This document shows, one piece after another, positions 7,072 through 13,927 of a stretch of 20,560 bases of DNA; position 1 is the first letter of the stretch; each line of letters starts with the position of its first letter. This stretch comes from Streptomyces sp. NRRL F-5122 (GTDB lineage Bacteria; Actinomycetota; Actinomycetes; Streptomycetales; Streptomycetaceae): contig NZ_LMWH01000298.1 of the NCBI RefSeq assembly GCF_001507435.1, positions 1 to 20,560 on the forward strand, read 5' to 3'. A program made the position numbers and the translations under genes. A model generated the notes under the pieces. It saw only the letters and a program-made list of their open reading frames with translations, had not been told where the DNA came from and did not search any database.

Positions 7072-8067
7072 GTGGACATCGACATGAGTGCCCTGAGGGG
7101 CTTGGTTCGGGAGAAGGAGATCTCCTTCGACCTGCTGGTCGAGGCGATCGAGGCGGCCCTCCTCATCGCCTACCACCGCACCGAGGGAAGCCGCCGCCAC
7201 GCGCGCGTGGAGCTCAACCGGGAGACCGGCCATGTGACCGTGTGGGCGAAGGAGGATCCAGAGGACCTGGAGGAGGGGCAGGAGGCGCGCGAGTTCGACG
7301 ACACCCCGTCGGACTTCGGCCGCATCGCCGCCACCACCGCCAAGCAGGTCATTCTGCAGCGCCTGCGCGACGCCGAGGACGATGCGACGCTCGGCGAGTA
7401 CGCGGGCCGTGAGGGCGACATCGTCACCGGGGTGGTCCAGCAGGGCCGCGACCCGAAGAACGTGCTCGTCGACATCGGCAAGCTGGAGGCCATCCTGCCG
7501 GTGCAGGAGCAGGCGCCCGGCGAGACGTACGAGCACGGCAAGCGGATCCGGTCCTACGTCGTCCGGGTTGCGAAGGGTGTGCGCGGTCCGTCCGTGACCC
7601 TCTCCAGGACCCACCCCAATCTGGTGAAAAAGCTGTTCGCGCTGGAGGTTCCGGAGATCGCCGACGGTTCCGTCGAGATCGCCGCGATCGCCCGTGAGGC
7701 CGGCCACCGTACGAAGATCGCCGTGCGGTCCACCCGATCGGGCCTCAACGCCAAGGGCGCCTGCATCGGACCGATGGGCGGCCGGGTGCGCAACGTCATG
7801 GGCGAGCTGAACGGCGAGAAGATCGACATCGTCGACTGGTCGGACGACCCGGCCGAGATGGTGGCGAACGCCCTCTCGCCGGCCCGTGTCTCCAAGGTCG
7901 AGGTGGTCGACCTCGCGGCCCGTTCGGCACGTGTGACGGTCCCCGACTACCAGCTGTCGCTGGCGATCGGCAAGGAAGGGCAGAATGCCCGGCTTGCGGC
8001 CCGGCTCACCGGCTGGCGGATCGACATCCGCCCCGACACCGAGCAGCCGGCCGAGCGGCACGACTGA
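7072..8067 (+). CDS. nusA: Transcription termination/antitermination factor NusA (short actinobacterial form)
   Basis: This 331-residue RNA polymerase-binding factor modulates pausing, termination and antitermination. The order is an N-terminal polymerase-binding domain (about 1-105), an S1 domain (about 112-180, [10 protein letters not shown] to GPSVTLSRT), and KH1 and KH2. The KH loops are visible as IGPMGGRV (232-239) and [12 protein letters not shown] (298-309). The protein ends soon after KH2, without the C-terminal acidic repeats of the longer E. coli protein. This is normal for many Gram-positive bacteria. GTG 7072 is chosen because GAGGAGGAGG at 7056-7065 is 6 bases away; ATG 7084 would be too distant. 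It follows rimP by 2 bases and precedes a 127-bp structured gap before ylxR. Confidence 0.97.
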   Translation: MDIDMSALRGLVREKEISFDLLVEAIEAALLIAYHRTEGSRRHARVELNRETGHVTVWAKEDPEDLEEGQEAREFDDTPSDFGRIAATTAKQVILQRLRDAEDDATLGEYAGREGDIVTGVVQQGRDPKNVLVDIGKLEAILPVQEQAPGETYEHGKRIRSYVVRVAKGVRGPSVTLSRTHPNLVKKLFALEVPEIADGSVEIAAIAREAGHRTKIAVRSTRSGLNAKGACIGPMGGRVRNVMGELNGEKIDIVDWSDDPAEMVANALSPARVSKVEVVDLAARSARVTVPDYQLSLAIGKEGQNARLAARLTGWRIDIRPDTEQPAERHD

Positions 8068-8194
8068 GGCATCTGACCTCGGCAGGGGACGCATCCAGGC
8101 CGTGGGTCGCCGAGATCACGACAGTTTTATGCGCGGCAAGTGTTCGATTCTTGCCCCAAAGGGGTGAGGTCGCCGCGGGGAGGTAGACTTAACG
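8068..8194 (+). promoter_or_regulatory. Structured nusA-ylxR intergenic region with putative promoters
   Basis: An AT-rich TTTTAT (8125-8130) and a TAGACT (8184-8189) are the best -10 candidates. TAGACT ends 5 bases before the ylxR GTG and would give a leaderless mRNA, although a GGGGAGG SD (8177-8183) also sits 11 bases upstream of that GTG. Between the two boxes are two small hairpins that share bases: GGCAAG/CTTGCC (8135-8140 with 8150-8155, 9-base loop) and CCCC-AAA-GGGG (8154-8164). They cannot both be fully paired, which could suit an attenuator. No tRNA is encoded despite a T-loop-like GTTCGATTC. Confidence 0.45.
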
Positions 8195-8476
8195 GTGTCT
8201 GGCCGGACGCATGCCCGCGCATGCCCTGAGCGCACCTGTGTGGGGTGCCGGGAGCGAGCGGCCAAGATCGAACTGTTGCGGACCGTGGTGGTCGAGGGTG
8301 ATTGCGTCCCCGATCCTCGCGGTACGCTGCCCGGCCGGGGTGCGTATGTGCACCCCGTGTCGGCCTGTCTCGACCTGGCGGTCCGCCGTCGGGCGTTTCC
8401 ACGGGCGCTGCGCGTCCCGGGCCCGCTCGACACAAAGGCGTTGCGCCAATACGTGGAGCAGGCAGAAAGTTGCTGA
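8195..8476 (+). CDS. ylxR: YlxR/DUF448 family RNA-binding protein
   Basis: This is a 93-residue basic protein of the YlxR (DUF448) family. It contains the diagnostic RTCVGCRER near residues 13-21, the DPRGTLPGRGAYVHP core near 40-54 and the basic helix RRRAFPRALR. YlxR homologues sit between nusA and infB across Gram-positive bacteria and bind structured RNA; in B. subtilis the homologue has been reported to modulate RNase P. Cys15 and Cys18 form a CxxC, with another Cys at 58, but zinc binding is unproven. The GTG start at 8195 is placed by the upstream TAGACT/GGGGAGG signals and the family's usual short N-terminus. The YlxQ (L7Ae-like) gene that follows ylxR in Bacillus is absent; a 167-base leader to infB is there instead. 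Confidence 0.95.
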   Translation: MSGRTHARACPERTCVGCRERAAKIELLRTVVVEGDCVPDPRGTLPGRGAYVHPVSACLDLAVRRRAFPRALRVPGPLDTKALRQYVEQAESC

Positions 8477-8501
8477 GCAGGCAGACAGCACCGAAAGACA
8501 T

Positions 8502-8525
8502 GCCGTACGGAAACCTCCGTGCGGC
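8502..8525 (+). other. Hairpin in the ylxR-infB intergenic leader
   Basis: GCCGTACGGA and TCCGTGCGGC pair over 10 bp with one G-U wobble around an AACC loop. It lies 25 bases after the ylxR stop and about 120 bases before infB. It could be a partial terminator, an RNA processing site or a structural part of the infB leader. Confidence 0.55.
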
Positions 8526-8560
8526 CTGGTACCTCGCGAGTCGAAAGCAGGTCGAGATTG

Positions 8561-8605
8561 CGATGAGCACTCGATGAGTACGCGATGAGTACGCCCATGA
8601 ACTAG
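8561..8605 (+). repeat. Three tandem 11-bp repeats forming ATGA-overlapping mini-ORFs upstream of infB
   Basis: Units CGATGAGCACT, CGATGAGTACG and CGATGAGTACG (8561-8593) follow each other without a gap. Since 11 is not a multiple of 3, each ATG opens a different frame and overlaps the previous stop as ATGA: 8563-8577 (MSTR), 8574-8588 (MSTR), 8585-8605 (MSTPMN, ending TAG). Codons such as ACT, AGT and CGA are rare in such GC-rich genomes. No strong SD precedes the first ATG; a GAG is 6 bases upstream. The last stop lies 38 bases before the infB start. Translation of these peptides is not proven. Confidence 0.6.
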
Positions 8606-8609
8606 CGAC

Positions 8610-8630
8610 GGTCCGGCCGCAACCCGGACC
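8610..8630 (+). promoter_or_regulatory. Hairpin directly upstream of the infB ribosome binding site
   Basis: GGTCCGG (8610-8616) pairs with CCGGACC (8624-8630) around a 7-base loop. It ends 2 bases before the AAAGGAG SD (8633-8639), itself unusually close (4 bases) to the infB GTG. It begins 4 bases after the last mini-ORF stop, so a ribosome terminating there would cover or melt the stem. Confidence 0.5.
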
Positions 8631-8643
8631 TCAAAGGAGCGAA

Positions 8644-11600
8644 GTGGCTAAGGTCCGGGTCTACGAACTCGCCAAGGAGTTCGGTGTGGAGAGCAAGGTC
8701 GTCATGGCCAAGCTCCAGGAACTCGGTGAATTCGTCCGTTCGGCGTCTTCCACGATCGAAGCGCCCGTAGTACGCAAGCTGACCGACGCCCTGCAGCAGG
8801 GCAACGGCGGCGGTAAGTCCGCCGCCCCGCGCAAGGCCGCACCGGCGAGGCCGGCCGCGCCCTCCCCGGCGCAGGCCGCACGTCCGGCTGCCCCGCGTCC
8901 GGCGGCGCCCAAGCCCCCGGCCGCCGAGCGGCCCGCGGCCCCTGCCCAGGGTCCGCGCCCGACGCCGGCTCCGAGGCCCGCGCCGCGCCCCGCCCCGGCG
9001 GCTCCGGCCGCCCCGGCTTCCCCGGCGGCTCCGGCCCCCGGTGCACCCGAGTTCACGGCGCCTCCGGCGCCTCCGGCGGCTCCGGCCGCCTCGACCCCGC
9101 GTCCGGGTGCCCGTCCCGGCCCCGGCGGCCCGAAGCCCGGCGCCCGTCCGGCCGCGCCCGGCCAGGGCCAGGGTCAGGGAGACCGGCCCGCTCGTTCCGG
9201 TGGCCCGCGTCCGGGTGCTCCCGGCGCGCGTCCCGGTGGGCGTCAGGCCGGCCCCCGTCCCGGTAACAACCCCTTCACCTCCGGTGGCTCCACCGGCATG
9301 GCGCGCCCGCAGGCGCCCAGGCCGGGCGGTGCTCCGCGCCCCGGTGGTCCCGGTGCCCCCGGTGCTCCGCGTCCGCAGGGTGCGGGCCAGGGCGGTCCCC
9401 GTCCGCAGGGTGCGAGCGGTGGTCCGCGTCCCCAGGCTCCGGGCGGTTCCCGTCCGACCCCGGGCGGCATGCCCCGCCCGCAGGGTGGCGGTCCGCGTCC
9501 CGGTGGCGGCCCCGCCGGCCCGCGTCCGAACCCCGGCATGATGCCGCAGCGTCCCGCTGCCGGTCCGCGTCCCGGCCCCGGCGGCCGTGGCCCGGCCGGT
9601 GCCGGTCGTCCCGGTGGCGGTCGTCCCGGCGGTCCCGGTGGCGGCGGCGGTTTCGCCGGTCGTCCCGGTGGCGGTGGCGGCGGTGGCGGTCGTCCCGGCG
9701 GCGGCGGCGGTTTCGCCGGTCGTCCCGGTGGCGGCGGTCCCGGTGGTGGCGGCGGCTTCGGCGGTGGCGGCGGTGGCCGTCCCGGCTTCGGCGGTCGTCC
9801 CGGTGGTCCCGGTGGCCGTGGTGGCACGCAGGGTGCGTTCGGCCGTCCCGGCGGTCCGGCGCGTCGTGGGCGCAAGTCGAAGCGGCAGCGCCGTCAGGAG
9901 TACGAGGCCATGCAGGCCCCGTCGGTCGGCGGTGTGATGCTGCCTCGCGGCAACGGCGAGACCATTCGCCTGTCGCGCGGTGCGTCGCTCACCGACTTCG
10001 CGGAGAAGATCAACGCCAACCCGGCGTCCCTCGTCGCGGTCATGATGAACCTGGGCGAGATGGTCACGGCCACGCAGTCCGTCTCCGACGAGACGCTGCA
10101 CCTCCTCGCCGGCGAGATGAACTACACGGTTCAGATCGTCAGCCCCGAGGAGGAGGACCGCGAGCTGCTCGAGTCCTTCGACCTGGAGTTCGGCGAGGAC
10201 GAGGGCGACGAGGAGGACCTGGTGGTCCGCCCGCCGGTCGTCACCGTCATGGGTCACGTCGACCACGGTAAGACCCGCCTGCTCGACGCCATCCGCAAGA
10301 CGAACGTCATCGCGGGCGAGGCCGGTGGCATCACCCAGCACATCGGTGCCTACCAGGTCGCGACCGAGGTCAACGGCGAGGACCGGGCCATCACCTTCAT
10401 CGACACCCCGGGTCACGAGGCGTTCACCGCCATGCGTGCCCGTGGTGCGAAGTCGACCGACATCGCGATCCTCGTGGTCGCGGCCAACGACGGTGTGATG
10501 CCGCAGACGGTCGAGGCCCTGAACCACGCCAAGGCGGCCGAGGTGCCGATCGTGGTCGCGGTCAACAAGATCGACGTCGAGGGCGCGGACCCGACCAAGG
10601 TGCGCGGTCAGCTGACCGAGTACGGCCTCGTGGCCGAGGAGTACGGCGGCGACACGATGTTCGTCGACATCTCCGCCAAGCAGGGTCTGCACATCGACAG
10701 CCTCCTGGAGGCGGTCGTGCTGACCGCCGACGCGGCGCTGGACCTTCGGGCCAACCCGAACCAGGACGCGCAGGGCATCTCGATCGAGTCCCGTCTCGAC
10801 CGCGGCCGCGGTGCCGTGGCGACGGTCCTCGTCCAGCGAGGCACGCTGCGGGTCGGCGACACGATGGTGGTCGGCGACGCGTACGGCCGCGTCCGGGCGA
10901 TGCTCGACGACAACGGCAACAACGTGGCCGAGGCCGGCCCGTCGACGCCGGTGCAGGTCCTGGGTCTGACCAACGTCCCGGGTGCCGGCGACAACTTCAT
11001 CGTGGTCGAGGAGGACCGTACGGCCCGCCAGATCGCGGAGAAGCGTGCCGCCCGCGAGCGGAACGCGGCGTTCGCCAAGCGCACGCGCCGTGTGTCGCTC
11101 GAGGACCTGGACAAGGTGCTCAAGGCCGGCGAGGTCCAGCAGCTGAACCTGATCATCAAGGGTGACGCTTCCGGTTCCGTCGAGGCACTCGAGTCCTCCC
11201 TGCTCCAGCTGGACGTCGGCGAAGAGGTCGACATCCGCGTCCTGCACCGCGGTGTCGGTGCGGTCACGGAGTCGGACATCGACCTGGCGATGGGCTCCGA
11301 CGCCATCGTGATCGGCTTCAACGTCCGTGCGGCAGGCCGCGCGGCGCAGATGGCCGAGCGCGAGGGTGTGGACGTCCGGTACTACTCGGTCATCTACCAG
11401 GCGATCGAGGAGATCGAGGCGGCCCTGAAGGGCATGCTGAAGCCGGAGTTCGAGGAGGTCGAGCTCGGTACGGCGGAGATCCGCGAGGTCTTCAAGTCGT
11501 CCAAGCTGGGCAACATCGCGGGTGTTCTCATCCGCTCCGGCGAGGTCAAGCGGAACACCAAGGCCCGCCTCGTCCGCGACGGCAAGGTGGTCGCGGAGAA

Positions 11601-11751
11601 CCTCACCATCGAGGGTCTGCGTCGCTTCAAGGACGACGTCACCGAGATCCGCGAAGGCTTCGAGGGTGGTATCAACCTCGGAAACTTCAACGACATCAAG
11701 GTCGACGACACCATCGCGACGTACGAGATGCGGGAGAAGCCGCGGGTGTAA
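8644..11751 (+). CDS. infB: Translation initiation factor IF-2
   Basis: This 1035-residue GTPase delivers fMet-tRNA to the 30S subunit and promotes 50S joining. The order is an N-terminal IF2_N helix bundle (1-55, [20 protein letters not shown]), a very long disordered region (about 55-415), a basic [20 protein letters not shown] segment, a second IF2_N-like module (about 435-505), an acidic linker, then the GTPase. G motifs are GHVDHGKT (537-544), DTPGHE (587-592) and NKID (641-644). Beta-barrel and C-terminal fMet-tRNA-binding domains complete the protein. The disordered part is Ala/Pro-rich first, then Gly/Pro/Arg and finally almost pure Gly with RPGG repeats. GTG 8644 has AAAGGAG only 4 bases upstream and the canonical N-terminus. 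Two strong hairpins follow the stop. Confidence 0.98.
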   Translation: MAKVRVYELAKEFGVESKVVMAKLQELGEFVRSASSTIEAPVVRKLTDALQQGNGGGKSAAPRKAAPARPAAPSPAQAARPAAPRPAAPKPPAAERPAAPAQGPRPTPAPRPAPRPAPAAPAAPASPAAPAPGAPEFTAPPAPPAAPAASTPRPGARPGPGGPKPGARPAAPGQGQGQGDRPARSGGPRPGAPGARPGGRQAGPRPGNNPFTSGGSTGMARPQAPRPGGAPRPGGPGAPGAPRPQGAGQGGPRPQGASGGPRPQAPGGSRPTPGGMPRPQGGGPRPGGGPAGPRPNPGMMPQRPAAGPRPGPGGRGPAGAGRPGGGRPGGPGGGGGFAGRPGGGGGGGGRPGGGGGFAGRPGGGGPGGGGGFGGGGGGRPGFGGRPGGPGGRGGTQGAFGRPGGPARRGRKSKRQRRQEYEAMQAPSVGGVMLPRGNGETIRLSRGASLTDFAEKINANPASLVAVMMNLGEMVTATQSVSDETLHLLAGEMNYTVQIVSPEEEDRELLESFDLEFGEDEGDEEDLVVRPPVVTVMGHVDHGKTRLLDAIRKTNVIAGEAGGITQHIGAYQVATEVNGEDRAITFIDTPGHEAFTAMRARGAKSTDIAILVVAANDGVMPQTVEALNHAKAAEVPIVVAVNKIDVEGADPTKVRGQLTEYGLVAEEYGGDTMFVDISAKQGLHIDSLLEAVVLTADAALDLRANPNQDAQGISIESRLDRGRGAVATVLVQRGTLRVGDTMVVGDAYGRVRAMLDDNGNNVAEAGPSTPVQVLGLTNVPGAGDNFIVVEEDRTARQIAEKRAARERNAAFAKRTRRVSLEDLDKVLKAGEVQQLNLIIKGDASGSVEALESSLLQLDVGEEVDIRVLHRGVGAVTESDIDLAMGSDAIVIGFNVRAAGRAAQMAEREGVDVRYYSVIYQAIEEIEAALKGMLKPEFEEVELGTAEIREVFKSSKLGNIAGVLIRSGEVKRNTKARLVRDGKVVAENLTIEGLRRFKDDVTEIREGFEGGINLGNFNDIKVDDTIATYEMREKPRV
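9640..9734 (+). repeat. Internal direct repeat in the Gly-rich part of infB
   Basis: A 35-bp sequence at 9640-9674 recurs identically at 9700-9734, a 60-bp period. It encodes the [12 protein letters not shown] unit of IF2's Gly-rich linker. In-frame spacing means unit gain or loss would change the linker by 20 residues without a frameshift. The wider 9580-9840 stretch is built of degenerate GGxxGxCCC-like units. Confidence 0.75.
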
Positions 11752-11763
11752 CAGCCTCCGGTT

Positions 11764-11802
11764 CGCGCCGGCCGACGGGACGTGTTCCCGTCGGCCGGCG
11801 CG
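11764..11802 (+). terminator. Strong hairpin terminator after infB
   Basis: A perfect 17-bp inverted repeat (11764-11780 with 11786-11802) has a 5-base loop and begins 13 bases after the infB stop. Confidence 0.88.
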
Positions 11803-11804
11803 CC

Positions 11805-11831
11805 GTGTGGGGGGCCTGTGGCTCCCCACAC
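11805..11831 (+). terminator. Second tandem hairpin after infB
   Basis: GTGTGGGGGGC pairs with GCTCCCCACAC over 11 bp with one G-U, around a 5-base loop, starting 2 bases after the first hairpin. Together they should isolate infB from ylxP-rbfA-truB. Confidence 0.72.
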
Positions 11832-11942
11832 AACCGCCCGGACCCGGGCGGTCCGTCATGGAGCGAGGACGGACCGCGTCGCGCCCGGGCGGGCCGGACG
11901 CTGTCCGGCGAAAACTCCGTCGAGCCGCTCCGGTGTTCGTTG

Positions 11943-11948
11943 TACGGT
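11943..11948 (+). promoter_or_regulatory. Putative -10 element (TACGGT) for ylxP-rbfA-truB
   Basis: TACGGT lies in the 180-bp gap between the infB terminators and the DUF503 gene, about 68 bases before its ATG. A weak GTCGAG is 18 bases upstream. A promoter is expected here because of the tandem terminators just before. Confidence 0.4.
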
Positions 11949-12015
11949 TTTCGTGTCCCTGCCCATACCGATGGCGGGGCCATCGATCCCGTACCGGCGG
12001 GTCATCCGGACGCAC

Positions 12016-12309
12016 ATGTACGTGGGGACTCTGTCCTTCGACCTCCTCCTCGGCGACGTACGGTCGCTGAAGGAGAAGCGCTCCGTCGTCCGTCCGATCG
12101 TCGCCGAGCTCCAGCGGAAGTTCGTGGTGAGCGCGGCCGAGGTGGACCACATGAACCTTCATCGGCGGGCACTCATCGGGCTCGCGGTGGTCTCCGGCGA
12201 CGCGGGGCATCTGACCGACGTGCTGGACCGGTGCGAGCGGCTGGTCGCCGGGCGCCCCGAGGTGGAGCTGCTGTCCGTGAGGCGGCGTATCCACGGCGAC
12301 GACGACTGA
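12016..12309 (+). CDS. ylxP: DUF503/YlxP family protein
   Basis: This is a 97-residue small protein of the DUF503 (YlxP) family, recognised by MYVGTLSFDLLLGDVRSLKE at the start, then KRSVVRPIVAELQRKF and the C-terminal ERLVAGRPEVELLSVRRRIH. The family is conserved between infB and rbfA in Gram-positive bacteria, and its molecular role is not established; an RNA- or ribosome-associated role is inferred from context. ATG 12016 gives the canonical family N-terminus but has only a poor SD. An in-frame ATG at 11971 would add 15 residues (MAGPSIPYRRVIRTH) and cannot be excluded. It precedes rbfA by 38 bases. Confidence 0.93.
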   Translation: MYVGTLSFDLLLGDVRSLKEKRSVVRPIVAELQRKFVVSAAEVDHMNLHRRALIGLAVVSGDAGHLTDVLDRCERLVAGRPEVELLSVRRRIHGDDD

Positions 12310-12347
12310 ACCGAGAACAAAGACAGGAAAGAACGGGAGACGGACCA

Positions 12348-12800
12348 GTGGCCGACAACGCGCGGGCGAAGAGGCTGGCGGACCTCATCCGAGAGGTGGT
12401 GGCCCAGAAGCTGCAGCGCGGGATCAAGGACCCGCGGCTCGGCACGCACGTCACCATCACGGACACCCGGGTGACGGGCGATCTGCGGGAGGCGACCGTC
12501 TTCTACACGGTGTACGGGGACGAGGCGGAGCGGCAGGCGGCTGCCGCCGGTCTGGAGAGCGCCAAGGGCATCCTGCGCTCCGAGGTCGGACGGGCCGCGG
12601 GCGTGAAGTTCACGCCGACCCTCAGCTTCGTCGCGGACGCCCTCCCGGACACCGCGAAGAACATCGAGGACCTGCTCGACAAGGCGCGCGCCTCCGACGC
12701 CAAGGTGCGCGAGACGGCGACGGGTGCCTCGTACGCCGGTGAAGCCGACCCGTACCGGAAGCCCGGCGCCGACGACGAGACGGACGACACCGCCGAATGA
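12348..12800 (+). CDS. rbfA: 30S ribosome-binding factor RbfA
   Basis: This 150-residue cytosolic factor binds the 30S subunit near the 16S rRNA 5' helix during late maturation and cold adaptation. The KH-like domain is clear: AKRLADLIREVVAQKLQRGI, then KDPRLGTHVTITDTRVTGDL (residues 27-46), the strand REATVFYTVYG, and KGILRSEVGRAAGVKFTPTL with the RbfA-type FVADALPDTAKNIEDLLDKA. The tail after about residue 115 is acidic and polar, as in other actinobacteria. GTG 12348 is supported by GGGAG (12335-12339) at 8-base spacing. The stop overlaps the truB start as ATGA, so the two are probably coupled. Confidence 0.96.
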   Translation: MADNARAKRLADLIREVVAQKLQRGIKDPRLGTHVTITDTRVTGDLREATVFYTVYGDEAERQAAAAGLESAKGILRSEVGRAAGVKFTPTLSFVADALPDTAKNIEDLLDKARASDAKVRETATGASYAGEADPYRKPGADDETDDTAE

Positions 12801-13702
12801 CCCAGCAGCACAACACGCCCGACGGCCTTGTCATCGTCGACAAGCCGTCGGGCTTCACTTCGCACGACGTCGTGGCCAAGATGCGCGGTATCGCCAGGAC
12901 ACGGCGTGTCGGCCACGCCGGCACCCTCGACCCGATGGCGACCGGAGTGCTCGTCCTCGGTGTGGAGAAGGCCACCAAGCTCCTCGGCCACCTCGCTCTG
13001 ACCGAGAAGGAGTACCTGGGGACGGTGCGCCTCGGCCAGAACACGGTCACGGACGACGCCGAGGGGGAGATCACCTCCTCCGCCGACGCCTCCGCGATCA
13101 CCCGCGACGCCGTCGACGCCGGGATCGCCAAGCTCACCGGCGACATCATGCAGGTGCCGTCCAAGGTCAGCGCCATCAAGATCGACGGAGTGCGCTCCTA
13201 CAAGCGGGCGCGTGAGGGCGAGGACTTCGACATCCCGGCGCGGCCGGTCACCGTCTCCTCCTTCTCGCTGTACGACGTCCGGGAGGCGGTCGCCGAGGAC
13301 GGCACCCCGGTGCTCGACCTGGTGGTCTCCGTCGTCTGCTCGTCCGGCACCTACATCCGGGCCCTCGCCCGCGATCTGGGCGCCGACCTCGGGGTCGGCG
13401 GCCATCTCACGGCACTGCGGCGCACCCGCGTCGGTCCCTACAAGCTGGACGCCGCCCGCACCCTGGAACAGCTCCAGCAGGAGCTGACCGTGATGCCGAT
13501 CGCCGAGGCGGCCGCGGCCGCGTTCCCGCGCTGGGACGTGGACGCCCATCGCACCCGGCTGCTCAGGAACGGGGTGCGCCTGGAGATGCCCGACGAGTAC
13601 GCGGGCGCCGGTCCCGTGGCCGTCTTCGACCCCGAGGGTGTGTTCGTCGCGCTGGTGGAGCAGTCCAAGGGCAAGGCGAAGAGCCTGGCCGTCTTCGGCT
13701 GA
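12797..13702 (+). CDS. truB: tRNA pseudouridine(55) synthase TruB
   Basis: This 301-residue enzyme converts U55 in the T-loop of tRNAs to pseudouridine. The N-terminal catalytic core has DKPSGFTSHDVV (residues 15-26) and the motif RRVGHAGTLDPMATGVLVLG, whose Asp is the nucleophile. KATKLLGHLALTEKEYLGTV and the QVPSKVSAIKIDGVRSYKRA segment complete the fold, with CSSGTYIRALARDLG near 175-190. The C-terminal part (about 240-301) is the short PUA-like or TruB C-terminal region, ending VEQSKGKAKSLAVFG. ATG 12797 overlaps the rbfA stop by 4 bases. A hairpin directly follows the stop. Confidence 0.97.
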   Translation: MTQQHNTPDGLVIVDKPSGFTSHDVVAKMRGIARTRRVGHAGTLDPMATGVLVLGVEKATKLLGHLALTEKEYLGTVRLGQNTVTDDAEGEITSSADASAITRDAVDAGIAKLTGDIMQVPSKVSAIKIDGVRSYKRAREGEDFDIPARPVTVSSFSLYDVREAVAEDGTPVLDLVVSVVCSSGTYIRALARDLGADLGVGGHLTALRRTRVGPYKLDAARTLEQLQQELTVMPIAEAAAAAFPRWDVDAHRTRLLRNGVRLEMPDEYAGAGPVAVFDPEGVFVALVEQSKGKAKSLAVFG

Positions 13703-13710
13703 ACTCCGCC

Positions 13711-13750
13711 CGTGGAGCGGCGAACACGGGGTTCGAGCCGCCGCTCCACG
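13711..13750 (+). terminator. Hairpin terminator after truB
   Basis: CGTGGAGCGG (13711-13720) pairs with CCGCTCCACG (13741-13750), extendable to 12 bp. An alternative inner stem CGAAC/GTTCG (13721-13725 with 13731-13735) is stacked inside with an ACGGG loop. It starts 8 bases after the truB stop. Confidence 0.8.
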
Positions 13751-13891
13751 GTCCCCCCTCGGTTCCCCCTCACAGAGGTGTATCCATCCCTCTGCGGTCA
13801 TTCACCCCATCGAGCAGGCGCTCGGAGTGAACCGAGGGTGCGGAAGGGGGCGCGTTCGCCGCTCGATCTGTTCCGCTGATCATCGTCGGCC

Positions 13892-13897
13892 TACCGT
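13892..13897 (+). promoter_or_regulatory. Putative -10 element (TACCGT) for the STAND gene
   Basis: TACCGT lies 36 bases before the ATG at 13928, after the truB terminator. A weak TGTTCC is 17 bases upstream. A strong SD, GGGGAGG (13914-13920), is 7 bases from the ATG. Confidence 0.4.
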
Positions 13898-13927
13898 CGG
13901 ATCCAGGTACGGCGGGGAGGTTCGGGG

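Noticed and set aside
8131..8157. tRNA-like T-loop (GTTCGATTC) between nusA and ylxR
   Set aside because: Only the first T-stem pair fits. No acceptor, D or anticodon arm can be drawn around it.
8602..12294. A 1230-codon open frame on the minus strand, longer than infB itself
   Set aside because: It is antisense to infB, runs across its terminators and the next gene, and translates to low-complexity Arg/Gly/Thr sequence. It arises from codon bias at over 70% GC.
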